A stretch of 64,000 nt of DNA from positions 38,650 through 102,649 of the forward strand of contig CAIYID010000091.1 of assembly GCA_903926205.1 (NCBI GenBank), given 5' to 3'. The notes below the pieces were generated by a model, which had not been told where the DNA came from, searched no databases, and saw only the letters and a list, made by a program, of their open reading frames with translations. This DNA is from an uncultured Bdellovibrionales bacterium. GTDB lineage: Bacteria; Bdellovibrionota; Bdellovibrionia; Bdellovibrionales; Bdellovibrionaceae. Below, piece by piece: positions 26,095-35,777 of this stretch; within the stretch, counting starts at the first letter, position 1, and every line of letters starts with the position of its first letter. The position numbers and the translations under genes were made by a program.

Positions 26095-28872
26095 ATGACT
26101 CAATCATCAAATTCACTCATTCCTGATTACAAGACCACAATCCGTCTTCCACAGACCGAATTTCCTATGAAAGGAAATTTGTCGGCGAAGGAACCCGAAA
26201 CCATCGCCAAGTGGGAACAAAACTCTATTTACCAAAAAATGGTAGCAAAAAACAAAGGTCGTTCCTTTGTTTTGCCAGATGGGCCTCCTTACGCCAATGG
26301 CTCTATCCATATTGGTCATGCTCTCAATAAAACTTTGAAAGATATTATTATTAAGTACAAAAATATGTCGGGATTTTCTGCGCCGTTCATTCCCGGCTGG
26401 GATTGTCATGGTTTGCCTATCGAGCATGCTGTAATGAAGGGGCTTGGGAATAAGGCAAAAGAAAAGTCCGAAGTAGAAATTCGGGAACTTTGTCGAGCAG
26501 AAGCGAACAAATGGGTGAGTATTCAAAAAGAGCAGTTTCGGCGTTTAGGAGTTTTGGCAGACTGGTCAAATCCATATTTGACCATGTCTCCTGATTACGA
26601 GGCTGAAGAGGTTCGTGAATTTGCTCGAGCCTATAAGACAGGCTCTATTTATTTAGGAACTAAGCCTGTTTACTGGAATTGGACTTTGCAAACTGCTTTG
26701 GCGGACGCTGAAGTGGAATATCATCCGCATCGTTCTCCTTCAATTTATGTGAAGTTTGATGTGAAAGATGCCGCGACTTTAAAACGCCTTGGAAATCCAA
26801 CCAAGCCAACAGCTTTTGTGATTTGGACAACAACGCCATGGACTCTTCCCGCCAATCTGGGGATTTGCCTGAGTGCTGATTTTGATTACTCAGTATTTGA
26901 TGCCGGTTCAGAGAATTTGATTATTGCAAAAGAATTGAAAGAGTCTTTTGAGAAAGAGACCGGACTTACGCTCAAGGAAGGTTTTAATTTTAAAGGTGCA
27001 GAGCTTGAGCGGGGACTTGCGCAGCATCCATTTATCAATCGAACTTCTTTGATAGTGTTAGGCCCACATGTGACTTTGGAGGCGGGAACGGGTTGCGTTC
27101 ACACGGCTCCTGGTCATGGAGCGGACGATTATAAAGTAGGTTTGAAATATGAACTTCCGATTTTGAGTCCGGTGGGACCGAACGGGGCCTACACAGCGGA
27201 AGTGCCAGAATACCAAGGTGTGAATATTTTCAAAGCGAATCCTTTGATTGTTGAAAAAATCAAAGCTTCGGGGCACCTGCTGGGTTACAAAGAATTTGAG
27301 CATAGCTACCCTCATTGCTGGCGTTCGAAAACTCCGCTGATTTTCCGTGCGACTCCGCAGTGGTTTATTGGTCTTGATTTAGAGACCACTCAAATTCGTA
27401 AAAAAACTTTGAAAGCGTTTGATCAAATCAAATTTTATCCAGAGTGGGGAGAGGCTCGTCTTCGAGCCATGATGGAAAATCGTCCCGATTGGTGTTTGAG
27501 TCGCCAGCGCATTTGGGGCGTGCCGATTCCAATTTTCTATTGCAAAAAAACGGGTCAGCCTTTGGCTGATTATGAGATCATGATGAAAGTGGCTGATGTG
27601 ATGGAGAAAGAAGGCGGAATCGATGCTTTCTATAAATATCCACCTGAACATTTTATCGGCCAACGAAAATTCGAAAACAATGATTCCAGTTTTGGAAGCG
27701 AAGGCTTTGCTCACGGGAAAGATATTTTGGACGTGTGGTTTGATTCTGGAATTTGCCATGCGGCCGTTCAGCGACGACGGGAAGGATTGGGCGTGCCTGC
27801 CGATATTTATTTGGAGGGCAGCGATCAGCATCGTGGTTGGTTCAATACCTCTTTGCTCTCATCGATGGTAACCAATGGTGTGCCACCGTTCAAGGCGCTA
27901 GTGACACACGGATTTGTGACTGATTCTCAAGGTCTTAAAATGTCGAAATCAAAAGGCAATGTTGTTGATCCTATTGAGGTGGGTAATAAAAGCGGTGTGG
28001 AAATTCTTCGTCTTTGGTCAGTCTATGAGGACTATGGACAGGATCTTTCTTGCGGAAAAACCGAATTAGAGCGTGTAACAGAAACCTATCGGCGCATTCG
28101 TAACACGATGAGATTCCTTTTAGGTGCAACGAATGATTTTGATCCAAAAAAAGATCTGGTTGAGTACAAAGATTTAACAGAAATTGATCAATGGGCTATG
28201 GATCGACTCTATGATCTTACTCAAAAAGTGACTGAAGCCTACAATGAGTATTCTTTTTATAAAGTCTATCACGCCTTAAATACTTTCTTTACGGTGGATC
28301 TTTCTGCCATTTATTTAGATGTTTCTAAGGATCGTCTCTACACCTGGAAAGCAGATGGAAAAGAACGTCGTGGTTCACAAACAGTTTTGTATACCATGAC
28401 CGATTATTTAGTTCGATTGATGGCTCCGGTTTTATCTTTCCTTTCTGAAGAGGTTTACTCTTACATGAAGGGTGATAAAAAAGAGAGCGTCTTTTTATTG
28501 GATTTCCCACAGGCTCCCGCTCAATGGAAAAACCAGGAGTTGTCTGAGCGCTTCACTGAACTTTTGAAAGTTCGAACCGATGTGCAAAAGGAGCTGGAGC
28601 TTTTGCGTGCGAACAAAACGATCGGCGCAAGCTTGGAAGCTCAAGTTAAAATCTCTGCCGAAGATAAAACTTTAGAAATCTTAAGCAAATTTTCTGGCCT
28701 TCGGGAGTTTTTGATCGTGTCGAAAGTGACTCTAGACAAAGGTGGCTATAAGGTTCATGCTGCAATAGCGGATGGTGAAAAATGTGTTCGTTGTTGGACT
28801 TATAGTGCGGAGATCAGCCAATCCGCTCATCATCCCGGAATTTGTCCTAAATGTATTGAGGCTTTGACATGA
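26095..28872 (+). CDS. ileS: Isoleucyl-tRNA synthetase
   Basis: 925 residues, the normal length. HIGH motif in NGSIHIGHALN (about residue 63), editing domain text TTTPWTLPANLG, KMSKS motif in GLKMSKSKGN, and a C-terminal zinc finger with CVRCWTYS and CPKC. It charges tRNA-Ile with isoleucine. The stop overlaps lspA by ATGA, the common ileS-lspA operon. Confidence 0.96.
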   Translation: MTQSSNSLIPDYKTTIRLPQTEFPMKGNLSAKEPETIAKWEQNSIYQKMVAKNKGRSFVLPDGPPYANGSIHIGHALNKTLKDIIIKYKNMSGFSAPFIPGWDCHGLPIEHAVMKGLGNKAKEKSEVEIRELCRAEANKWVSIQKEQFRRLGVLADWSNPYLTMSPDYEAEEVREFARAYKTGSIYLGTKPVYWNWTLQTALADAEVEYHPHRSPSIYVKFDVKDAATLKRLGNPTKPTAFVIWTTTPWTLPANLGICLSADFDYSVFDAGSENLIIAKELKESFEKETGLTLKEGFNFKGAELERGLAQHPFINRTSLIVLGPHVTLEAGTGCVHTAPGHGADDYKVGLKYELPILSPVGPNGAYTAEVPEYQGVNIFKANPLIVEKIKASGHLLGYKEFEHSYPHCWRSKTPLIFRATPQWFIGLDLETTQIRKKTLKAFDQIKFYPEWGEARLRAMMENRPDWCLSRQRIWGVPIPIFYCKKTGQPLADYEIMMKVADVMEKEGGIDAFYKYPPEHFIGQRKFENNDSSFGSEGFAHGKDILDVWFDSGICHAAVQRRREGLGVPADIYLEGSDQHRGWFNTSLLSSMVTNGVPPFKALVTHGFVTDSQGLKMSKSKGNVVDPIEVGNKSGVEILRLWSVYEDYGQDLSCGKTELERVTETYRRIRNTMRFLLGATNDFDPKKDLVEYKDLTEIDQWAMDRLYDLTQKVTEAYNEYSFYKVYHALNTFFTVDLSAIYLDVSKDRLYTWKADGKERRGSQTVLYTMTDYLVRLMAPVLSFLSEEVYSYMKGDKKESVFLLDFPQAPAQWKNQELSERFTELLKVRTDVQKELELLRANKTIGASLEAQVKISAEDKTLEILSKFSGLREFLIVSKVTLDKGGYKVHAAIADGEKCVRCWTYSAEISQSAHHPGICPKCIEALT

Positions 28873-29372
28873 AGAAAAAATATTTGATTTTAGTATCTCT
28901 TTCGGCGTTGATTATTGCGGTTGATCAATTGGTTAAAATGTACGTCCACACTCATTTTCAATTGGGCGAGTCGGCGCCCATCATGCAAGGGTTCTTTAAT
29001 ATCACCTATGTAAGAAACTTTGGTGCTGCTTTTGGTTTTCTTAATCAAGCTCATCCTGAATTTCGCGAAATTTTCTTTTTGACCATGCCACCAGTGGCAT
29101 TGCTCATTATTTTGGCTATTCTTCGCGGTGTGAAGGAAGAGGATACTCAGCAAATTCTTGCATTGTCTTCGGTTTTTGGTGGAGCCGTTGGGAATTATAT
29201 CGATCGCTGGCGTTTTAGGTATGTGATCGACTTTTTGGATTTTCATTGGAAAGAAAACTATACATATCCTGCCTTCAATGTTGCAGATATGGCCATCGTC
29301 TGCGGAGTTTTTGTTTTGTTAATTTTGATGTATTTTGAAGGAAAGAAAAAACCAAGTCAAAATGCTGCCTGA
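28869..29372 (+). CDS. lspA: Lipoprotein signal peptidase (signal peptidase II)
   Basis: 167 residues with four membrane helices. The catalytic aspartates lie in YVIDFLDFHW and FNVADMA; NFGAAFGFL and GGAVGNYIDR are family motifs. It cleaves prolipoproteins after lipidation, in line with the many lipoproteins here. Coupled to ileS (ATGA) and overlapping the lgt-like gene. Confidence 0.94.
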   Translation: MKKKYLILVSLSALIIAVDQLVKMYVHTHFQLGESAPIMQGFFNITYVRNFGAAFGFLNQAHPEFREIFFLTMPPVALLIILAILRGVKEEDTQQILALSSVFGGAVGNYIDRWRFRYVIDFLDFHWKENYTYPAFNVADMAIVCGVFVLLILMYFEGKKKPSQNAA

Positions 29373-30114
29373 AGTTAATTTCACAGAAAGTTTTTCTTTA
29401 CCTACCTACATTGTTTATCTGAGTTGGCTTTTTACCCTGTTGGTTATTTGCTTGCCGTGGTATTCCCGACACCGGCAAATGAATTTAAAAATTGCGTTGA
29501 ATATTTCTTTAATTTTAATGCTCTCAGGTTTTATCGGCGCACGACTTTTTCATGTTTTTTACGAATCTTGGCCTTTTTATCGAGAGCAACCAGAGCGAAT
29601 ATTTTATGTTTGGTTAGGCGGTTTTGTTTTTCTAGGTGGAGCCATTCCGGCAGTTCTTGTTGCGGCTCTTTATTTATATTTTAAAAAACTTTCTTTTCGA
29701 GAGTGGGCTGATTTTTTTGCACCGTTAGGCGCCATTGGCTATGGTCTTGGCCGTGTGAGTTGTTTTCTATCGGGCTGTTGTTATGGAGCGGACTGTGATC
29801 TTCCATGGGCAATTCAGGGGCGACACCCCACACAGCTTTATGCGGTATTTTGGGAATTGGGAGTGGCGATTTTTCTTTTGAAATTTCGTACAAAAATCCT
29901 TAAGAAATATAAACTCGGAGGAGTCTTTTGGCTCTGGGTTTTTTTGCATTCGATGGGTAGGATTTTTATTGAAGGTCTTCGTGATGATTTTCGAGGACCG
30001 CAAATTTTTGGCTATTCTGTTTCGAGTTTTTTTTGCCTGATCTTAGTGAGCCTTAGCACTTTTCAATTAATTTTGGGCTCCGCGAAATCCACTGATACAG
30101 CGGTAAAACTTTGA
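29362..30114 (+). CDS. Divergent prolipoprotein diacylglyceryl transferase (Lgt-like)
   Basis: I start it at 29362 (MLPEVNF). Seven-helix Lgt layout with HPTQLY and RIFIEGLRD (the RxxxE pair). Several residues known to matter in E. coli Lgt are changed: the HGG motif reads VFLGGAI (His to Leu), and GRIGNFINGELYG reads GRVSCFLSGCCYG (Asn and Glu to Cys). A divergent Lgt branch is likely, and the activity is uncertain. It overlaps lspA by 11 bp. Confidence 0.75.
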   Translation: MLPEVNFTESFSLPTYIVYLSWLFTLLVICLPWYSRHRQMNLKIALNISLILMLSGFIGARLFHVFYESWPFYREQPERIFYVWLGGFVFLGGAIPAVLVAALYLYFKKLSFREWADFFAPLGAIGYGLGRVSCFLSGCCYGADCDLPWAIQGRHPTQLYAVFWELGVAIFLLKFRTKILKKYKLGGVFWLWVFLHSMGRIFIEGLRDDFRGPQIFGYSVSSFFCLILVSLSTFQLILGSAKSTDTAVKL

Positions 30115-30208
30115 TTTTGTAGATGGACGGAAAGTGTTTTATGGCTAACCGCAGAAACATGTCCTCTTGTTTTTTTGATAGTAAAGTTCTATGAAGATGA
30201 GGTTAAGA

Positions 30209-30433
30209 ATGAAAAATAAAAATTCTCCGGAACTTAATTCTCGCCTCGTAAAATGTCCCAAATGTGGGAAGGATTCACTCTATTCGACTGAAAATCCATA
30301 TCGTCCTTTTTGTTCTGAGCGTTGCCGGCTTATTGATTTAGGTGACTGGGCCTCGGAGAACTATCGGGTGGCCTCGCTCCCGGATTCTAGCTCTGAAGAA
30401 GAATTTTCAGAGGATGAAGAAAAAAATAATTGA
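30209..30433 (+). CDS. yacG: YacG-like DNA gyrase inhibitor, zinc-binding
   Basis: About 74 residues from ATG 30209, which has GAGG 6 bases upstream; 30191 is an alternative. CPKCG and FCSERC provide the four zinc ligands, followed by [15 protein letters not shown], the YacG core. An acidic tail ends the protein. YacG binds GyrB. Confidence 0.85.
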   Translation: MKNKNSPELNSRLVKCPKCGKDSLYSTENPYRPFCSERCRLIDLGDWASENYRVASLPDSSSEEEFSEDEEKNN

Positions 30434-30515
30434 CCTAGGAACAAAAATTCATTTTGATTGCAAAGCAAGGTCCAAATTTGAAGGACTAAAACAACAGCGA
30501 ACAAGGAGTTCGAAA

Positions 30516-30788
30516 ATGAATAAGCAACAGCTTATCGAAAAAATTGCAACTGAAGGTCAAATTTCAAAAGCTCAAGCTGAGCATATTCTTAATGTGACAG
30601 TTGAGAATATCAAAAAAACTGTGAAAAAAGGCGACGACGTTAAAATCGTTGGTTTTGGAACTTTCACAAAAGCAAAACGTAAAGCTCGCATGGGTCGTAA
30701 TCCACAAACTGGAAAAGCGATCAAAATTCCTGCAGGTTGGTATCCAAAATTCCGCCCAGGTGCAGAATTCAAACAAACTGTTAAATAG
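30516..30788 (+). CDS. hup: HU/IHF-type DNA-bending protein
   Basis: 90 residues: MNKQQLIEKIA, VGFGTFTKAKRKARMGRNPQTG and KIPAGWYPKFRPG, the HU beta-arm and body. AAGGAG precedes the ATG. The frame continues open upstream to 30342, but that part overlaps yacG and has no homology. The transcript ends in a terminator at 30833. Confidence 0.93.
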   Translation: MNKQQLIEKIATEGQISKAQAEHILNVTVENIKKTVKKGDDVKIVGFGTFTKAKRKARMGRNPQTGKAIKIPAGWYPKFRPGAEFKQTVK

Positions 30789-30832
30789 TTTGAAAAACGT
30801 CAGTGCCTAAGACATTGGCTGAATTAAAAAAA

Positions 30833-30856
30833 GGTTAGCGAAAGCTAGCCTTTTTT
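30833..30856 (+). terminator. Intrinsic terminator after hup
   Basis: GGTTAGC-GAAA-GCTAGCC (one G-T pair) followed by TTTTTT. It lies just before the pfkA start at 30880. Confidence 0.75.
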
Positions 30857-30879
30857 CTATTTATCGGTTCAAATAATTC

Positions 30880-31869
30880 ATGGCTCAATTTTCTAAAGAA
30901 ATAAAAAAAATTGCCGTTTATACAAGCGGTGGCGACGCTCCTGGGATGAATGCGGCTATCCGGGCAGCAGTTCGTGTTGCTATAAGTAGTCAGCTTGAAG
31001 TGGTCGGGGTCATTGGTGGATACTCCGGCTTTCTCGAGAAACAAATTCAAACTTTAAGTTTGCGTGATATGGCCAATATTATTCAACGAGGCGGAACCAT
31101 TTTAAAGACGGGTCGCTGTCCTGAATTTCTTAAACAAGAATATCGCGAAAAAGCAGCAGACTTCATTCAAGCAGAAAAAATAGATGGAATGATTTGCATC
31201 GGTGGAGATGGTTCCTTTACAGGAGCGCATATGCTTTGGGATGAATTTAAAATTCCCATTGTGGGAGTTCCTGGTACTATCGACAATGATATTTGGGGAT
31301 CAGAAAATACGATAGGTTTCGACACGGCAGTAAACACGGCCTTAGAAGCTATTGATAAAATTCGTGATACAGCCGCCAGTCATGATCGCCTGTTCATTGT
31401 TGAAGTGATGGGTCGTAATTCCGGCTTTATCGCGGCTTACGTTGGACTTGCTGGCGGCGCTGAGGGAATTTTTGTTCCAGAAAATCCAATTTCTGTAGAA
31501 AAAGTTATTGAAAAAATTAAGTCAGGCTTGAGTCGAGGCAAAAAAAGTTCCATTCTTGTGGCGGCAGAGGGACAAAAACCTGGACGAGCCTATGACCTTG
31601 CTGAACAAATCAGAAAAAAATCTGGCTTTGATGCAAAAGTTTGCATTTTGGGTCATCAACAGCGCGGGGGTTCGCCAACGGCCAGCGATCGAATTTTGGC
31701 AAGTCGTTTGGGAGCTGCTGCAGTGACTACTCTGCTTGAAAATGAATGTGATGTTATGATGGGGGTCCAGTCTTCTCGAGTGGTGCGAGTGCCTTTTTCT
31801 GATGCTGTTAGTAAAGAGAAAGAGCTTGATAAAGAGTATCTAAAACTAGCCTCTCTTCTTTCGACTTGA
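30880..31869 (+). CDS. pfkA: ATP-dependent 6-phosphofructokinase
   Basis: 329 residues. TSGGDAPGMNA (ATP loop), CIGGDGSFTGA (GGDGS, as in ATP-using enzymes rather than GGDDT of PPi enzymes), GVPGTIDNDI (catalytic Asp), MGRNSGF and LGHQQRGGSPTASDR. It commits fructose 6-phosphate to glycolysis. The ribosome site is weak and the ATG lies directly after the hup terminator. Confidence 0.93.
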   Translation: MAQFSKEIKKIAVYTSGGDAPGMNAAIRAAVRVAISSQLEVVGVIGGYSGFLEKQIQTLSLRDMANIIQRGGTILKTGRCPEFLKQEYREKAADFIQAEKIDGMICIGGDGSFTGAHMLWDEFKIPIVGVPGTIDNDIWGSENTIGFDTAVNTALEAIDKIRDTAASHDRLFIVEVMGRNSGFIAAYVGLAGGAEGIFVPENPISVEKVIEKIKSGLSRGKKSSILVAAEGQKPGRAYDLAEQIRKKSGFDAKVCILGHQQRGGSPTASDRILASRLGAAAVTTLLENECDVMMGVQSSRVVRVPFSDAVSKEKELDKEYLKLASLLST

Positions 31870-31887
31870 TTTGTTCTTAGCATTTTC

Positions 31888-31916
31888 TTGACGTCATAGG
31901 TCTCTCTTTCTACTCT
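31888..31916 (+). promoter_or_regulatory. Sigma-70-type promoter for the liv operon
   Basis: TTGACG (31888-31893), 17-base spacer, TACTCT (31911-31916), ending 46 bp before the livJ-like start. The -35 is near consensus. Confidence 0.55.
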
Positions 31917-31962
31917 TAATTGGGTGACAAATATCAGTTATTGAAAACTCAAGGAGAATCAT

Positions 31963-33087
31963 ATGCTTCGTCTTTTATTGCCATTCATTGTTGCGACTTT
32001 CGCCTTATCAGCCTGCACGAAAAAAAACACAAATGAAATCATGATCGGTCAGTATGGTTCCATGACTGGTGCTGAAGCTACTTTTGGTCAAGCCACTGAT
32101 GAGGGAATTCGCTTGGCCACTGATGAAGTGAATGCTGCTGGCGGAATTAAAGGAAAAAAAATTAAATTAGTAACAATGGATGATCAAGGCAAAGCTGAGG
32201 ATGCAGCTTCTGTGGTGACTCGTTTGATTGAGCAAGAAAAAGTTTTAGCTATCTTGGGTGAAGTGGCGAGTTCTCGTTCCTTAGCGGCGGCACCTATTGC
32301 GCAAAATAAAAAAATTCCTATGATCTCTCCGAGCTCGACAAATCCTAAAGTGACAGAAGTGGGCGATTTTATTTTCCGTACTTGCTTCATTGATCCTTTT
32401 CAAGGGACGGTGATGGCAAAATTTGCTTTTGAAAATTTAAAACTGAAAAAAATAGCAGTTTTAAGGGATGTGAAATCAGATTACTCTGTGGGTTTGGCAG
32501 ATTTTTTCATTCAGAAATTTAAGGAGCTGGGTGGGGAAATTGTAGGAGACGCCAGTTATCAATCTGGAGATGTGGATTTCAAGGCTCAATTAACAAATTT
32601 AAAAGGTTCAAATCCAGAGGGACTTTTTATTCCTGGTTATTACACGGAAGTGGGCCTTATTGCTCGACAGGCACGTGAATTAGGTCTGAAAGCAAAATTG
32701 ATGGGAGGAGATGGATGGGATTCTCCGAAGCTTTCGGAAATTGGTGGAAAAGATGTTGATGGAAGCGTGTTCTCTAATCACTATTCAAATGAAACCAAAG
32801 ATCCTGTTGCCGTCGAGTTTATCAATAAATTTAAAGCAAAATACAATAAGTTACCGGACGGGCTTTCTGCTGCAGGATATGACGCTGCGAAAGTTTTGTA
32901 CAAAGCAATGGCTGCAACAAGCGATTTAACGGCACAAGCGATTCGTGACCAAATAGCAAAAATCACTGATCACGCGGGTGTCACGGGACGTATCACTATC
33001 AATGAAAAACGCAATGCCACTAAATCTGCGGTGGTTGTTGAAGTGCAAGGGGCCTCGAACAAATTTGTGACGACAATTAGTCCGTAA
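31963..33087 (+). CDS. livJ: Branched-chain amino acid ABC transporter substrate-binding lipoprotein
   Basis: 374 residues; lipobox LSAC after an 18-residue signal. The periplasmic-binding fold has GQYGSMTG, KLVTMDDQGKAEDAASVVTRLI and AILGEVASSRS, all typical of LivJ/LivK. As a lipoprotein it is tethered rather than free, unusual for E. coli but common elsewhere. Leader of the livJHMGF operon; the exact ligand (Leu/Ile/Val or another) is not certain. Confidence 0.9.
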   Translation: MLRLLLPFIVATFALSACTKKNTNEIMIGQYGSMTGAEATFGQATDEGIRLATDEVNAAGGIKGKKIKLVTMDDQGKAEDAASVVTRLIEQEKVLAILGEVASSRSLAAAPIAQNKKIPMISPSSTNPKVTEVGDFIFRTCFIDPFQGTVMAKFAFENLKLKKIAVLRDVKSDYSVGLADFFIQKFKELGGEIVGDASYQSGDVDFKAQLTNLKGSNPEGLFIPGYYTEVGLIARQARELGLKAKLMGGDGWDSPKLSEIGGKDVDGSVFSNHYSNETKDPVAVEFINKFKAKYNKLPDGLSAAGYDAAKVLYKAMAATSDLTAQAIRDQIAKITDHAGVTGRITINEKRNATKSAVVVEVQGASNKFVTTISP

Positions 33088-33104
33088 TTGAGATTGGATT
33101 TTTA

Positions 33105-34007
33105 ATGCAGGATTTTCTTCAGCATTTTATTAACGGAGTCAGTCTGGGCAGTATTTATGCCCTGATTGCCCTCGGCTACACGATGGTTTATGGAATTCTG
33201 CAATTAATCAATTTTGCACATTCTGACGTTTATATGATTGGGGCCTTTTCAGCTTACTATGGAGCCATGCTTTTGGGCTTTCAAAATCGTCCTGGAATAG
33301 CGGCGTTAGTCATTCTTTTATTTTTTGCGATGGCGGGTTGTGCACTTTTGGGTTTCACCATTGAGCGGCTCGCTTACCGTCCACTTCGAAAAGCTCCGAA
33401 GTTAAATATTTTGATCACGGCTATTGGAGTGAGTTTGTTGTTACAATACAGCGGACAAGTGATTTTTGGTGCTGATCCAAAAGTTTTTCCTAGCGTGCTA
33501 CAGGACTCTGTCATTACTGAATTTCTAGGAGTTCAATTGAAAGTTCTTGATGTGGCGGTCTTGCTGGTTACTTTTGTTATGATGCTTGCTTTGCACTACT
33601 TAATTTATCACACCAAAGTGGGGCGCGCGATGCGGGCGGTGAGTACCAATATGAATGTCGCAAGCATGTTGGGTGTAAATTCTGATCGAATTATTTCTTT
33701 TACTTTTGCGCTAGGTTCTGCTCTTGCAGGAGTCGGTTCAGTTCTTGTTGGTATGAAATACCCAAAGATCGAGCCTTTGATGGGAATGATGATTGGTTTA
33801 AAGGCCTTTGTAGCCGCGGTTCTTGGTGGAATTGGGAATATTCCCGGAGCTGTTTTGGGCGGACTTTTGATGGGACTTTCAGAGGAAATGGTTGTGGGGT
33901 ATCTCTCTTCAACTTACCGTGATGCTCTTGCTTTTGGAATTTTGATTTTAATTTTAATTTTTAGACCTGCAGGCCTTTTAGGCCGAGGCGGAGTGGAAAA
34001 AGTTTAA
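33105..34007 (+). CDS. livH: Branched-chain amino acid ABC transporter permease LivH
   Basis: 300 residues, eight hydrophobic segments. GVSLGSIYALIALGYTMVYGILQLINFAHSD is represented across positions 10-40, the LivH signature. The stop overlaps livM by TAATG. Confidence 0.92.
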   Translation: MQDFLQHFINGVSLGSIYALIALGYTMVYGILQLINFAHSDVYMIGAFSAYYGAMLLGFQNRPGIAALVILLFFAMAGCALLGFTIERLAYRPLRKAPKLNILITAIGVSLLLQYSGQVIFGADPKVFPSVLQDSVITEFLGVQLKVLDVAVLLVTFVMMLALHYLIYHTKVGRAMRAVSTNMNVASMLGVNSDRIISFTFALGSALAGVGSVLVGMKYPKIEPLMGMMIGLKAFVAAVLGGIGNIPGAVLGGLLMGLSEEMVVGYLSSTYRDALAFGILILILIFRPAGLLGRGGVEKV

Positions 34008-35008
34008 TGAAAATACCTTTACTCACTTTGCTGGGTGCTCTCGTCATTGGTGTCGGAATCAATTTTGGAACTGATGCCTTTATTCAACTTACGTTAATAT
34101 ATATTTTAATTAATATGATTCTGGCGATGAGCTTGAATTTGGTGAACGGTTTTACCGGACAATTTTCGCTGGGACATGCTGGGTTCATGGCCGTCGGAGC
34201 TTATAGCTCTGGATTTCTGAGCACCTTGATTCCACCCGCTGAAGGACCACTGCAAATTCTTTATTTCTTGATCTACGCAGGCTGTGGTGGCTTGGCCGCT
34301 GCGATTGCAGGTTTTCTTGTTGGACTTCCGAGCCTTCGATTGCGAGGAGATTACCTAGCTATCGTAACCCTAGGTTTTGGAGAGATCATTCGTGTGATTC
34401 TGTTAAATACTCCGAGTGTTGGCGGAGCCCGCGGGATGTACGGAATTAAAGGACCAGCCGATTGGACTTTGGGAGAATTCACTTTTAGTAAATTTCTTTT
34501 TGGATATGCCCATGCCATTTTCTGGGTGATTGTCTGCTTTATTGTCATATGGAGATTAATGAGAAGTGCTCATGGACGAGCTTTTCTCTCTGTTCGTGAA
34601 GATGAAATTGCGGCGGAAGCGATGGGTATCAATACCACCAGTGCCAAAGTTCGAGCCTTTGTGCTCTCTAGTTTTTTTGCTGGAATTGCGGGCTCAATTT
34701 TTGCGCACTATTCAAATTATCTTAATCCGGCGTCTTTTTCGTTCAATCGTTCGGTGGATGCCGTCATTATGGTGGTGCTCGGCGGAATGGGCAGCTTGAG
34801 TGGCTCACTGATGGCAGCCGCAATCATTACCGCCTTGCCAGAATTACTTCGTCCTTTACAGCAAATGACGGGTGTAGATTTGCGCATGGTGATTTATTCG
34901 CTTTGTTTAATTCTTTTAATGATCTTACGACCTAAGGGTTTGATGGGAAATAAAGAACTTCCCTCGCCTTGGGGTTGGCTCAAAAAAAAAGGAGCTCAGC
35001 ATGAGTGA
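34007..35008 (+). CDS. livM: Branched-chain amino acid ABC transporter permease LivM
   Basis: 333 residues with multiple membrane helices, NLVNGFTGQFSLGHAGF near the start and a conserved VMVVLGGMGSLSG loop. Partner of LivH; overlaps livG by 8 bp. Confidence 0.92.
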   Translation: MKIPLLTLLGALVIGVGINFGTDAFIQLTLIYILINMILAMSLNLVNGFTGQFSLGHAGFMAVGAYSSGFLSTLIPPAEGPLQILYFLIYAGCGGLAAAIAGFLVGLPSLRLRGDYLAIVTLGFGEIIRVILLNTPSVGGARGMYGIKGPADWTLGEFTFSKFLFGYAHAIFWVIVCFIVIWRLMRSAHGRAFLSVREDEIAAEAMGINTTSAKVRAFVLSSFFAGIAGSIFAHYSNYLNPASFSFNRSVDAVIMVVLGGMGSLSGSLMAAAIITALPELLRPLQQMTGVDLRMVIYSLCLILLMILRPKGLMGNKELPSPWGWLKKKGAQHE

Positions 35009-35777
35009 AAAATTGCTAGAAGCTCGCTCGATCACTATTCAATTCGGTGGTCTTAAGGCTGTTGATTCTCTCTCATTTCATATTAATAAAGGGGAGCTGA
35101 TTGGATTGATTGGTCCTAACGGCTCAGGTAAAACGACTTGTTTTAATATGCTCACGGGAGTTTATCAGCCCACATCTGGCGAAGTTTTTTTCAATGGCCG
35201 CGTGATCAATGGACTTCGTCCTTATCAAATTTCACATTTAGGGATGACTCGAACCTTTCAGAACATTCGTTTATTTAAAGAACTAACTGTGCTAGAAAAT
35301 GTTTTAGTGGGCGGCTGCCAGCAAATCTCCTATGGACTAGCCGCGCCCGTACTTCATTTGAAAAAATTTTTCGAACAAGAAAAGAAACTCACTCAGCGCT
35401 CGCTCGAGTTATTAGCGATTTTTGATCTAGAAAAAAAGGCCAACGATCTAGCGAGTTCCTTACCCTATGGTGAACAACGAAAATTAGAAATTATTCGCGC
35501 TTTAGCGACGTCGCCTCAACTTATTTGCTTGGATGAGCCCGCGGCCGGCATGAATCATCATGAAACTCATCAATTGATGGAAACAATCGCAAAGATTCGG
35601 AAGGATTTTAATCTCACGGTACTGTTGATTGAGCATGATATGAAATTAGTGATGGGAATTTGTGAGCGCATCATTGTTCTTGATCATGGAGTAAAAATTG
35701 AAGAAGGCAACCCCGTGCTAATTCAAAACTCACAAAAGGTGATTGAGGCTTATTTAGGCCCAGAAGGGATTCAATAA
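35001..35777 (+). CDS. livG: Branched-chain amino acid ABC transporter ATPase LivG
   Basis: 258 residues. Walker A GPNGSGKTT, LivG-type GMTRTFQNIRLF, signature LPYGEQRKLEIIRAL, Walker B LICLDEPAAGMN, switch IEHDM. The stop overlaps livF (TAATG). Confidence 0.93.
   Translation: MSEKLLEARSITIQFGGLKAVDSLSFHINKGELIGLIGPNGSGKTTCFNMLTGVYQPTSGEVFFNGRVINGLRPYQISHLGMTRTFQNIRLFKELTVLENVLVGGCQQISYGLAAPVLHLKKFFEQEKKLTQRSLELLAIFDLEKKANDLASSLPYGEQRKLEIIRALATSPQLICLDEPAAGMNHHETHQLMETIAKIRKDFNLTVLLIEHDMKLVMGICERIIVLDHGVKIEEGNPVLIQNSQKVIEAYLGPEGIQ

Noticed and set aside
30342..30515. Longer HU-type protein
   Set aside because: The extra part overlaps yacG in another frame, and the 90-residue form matches HU exactly with its own ribosome site.
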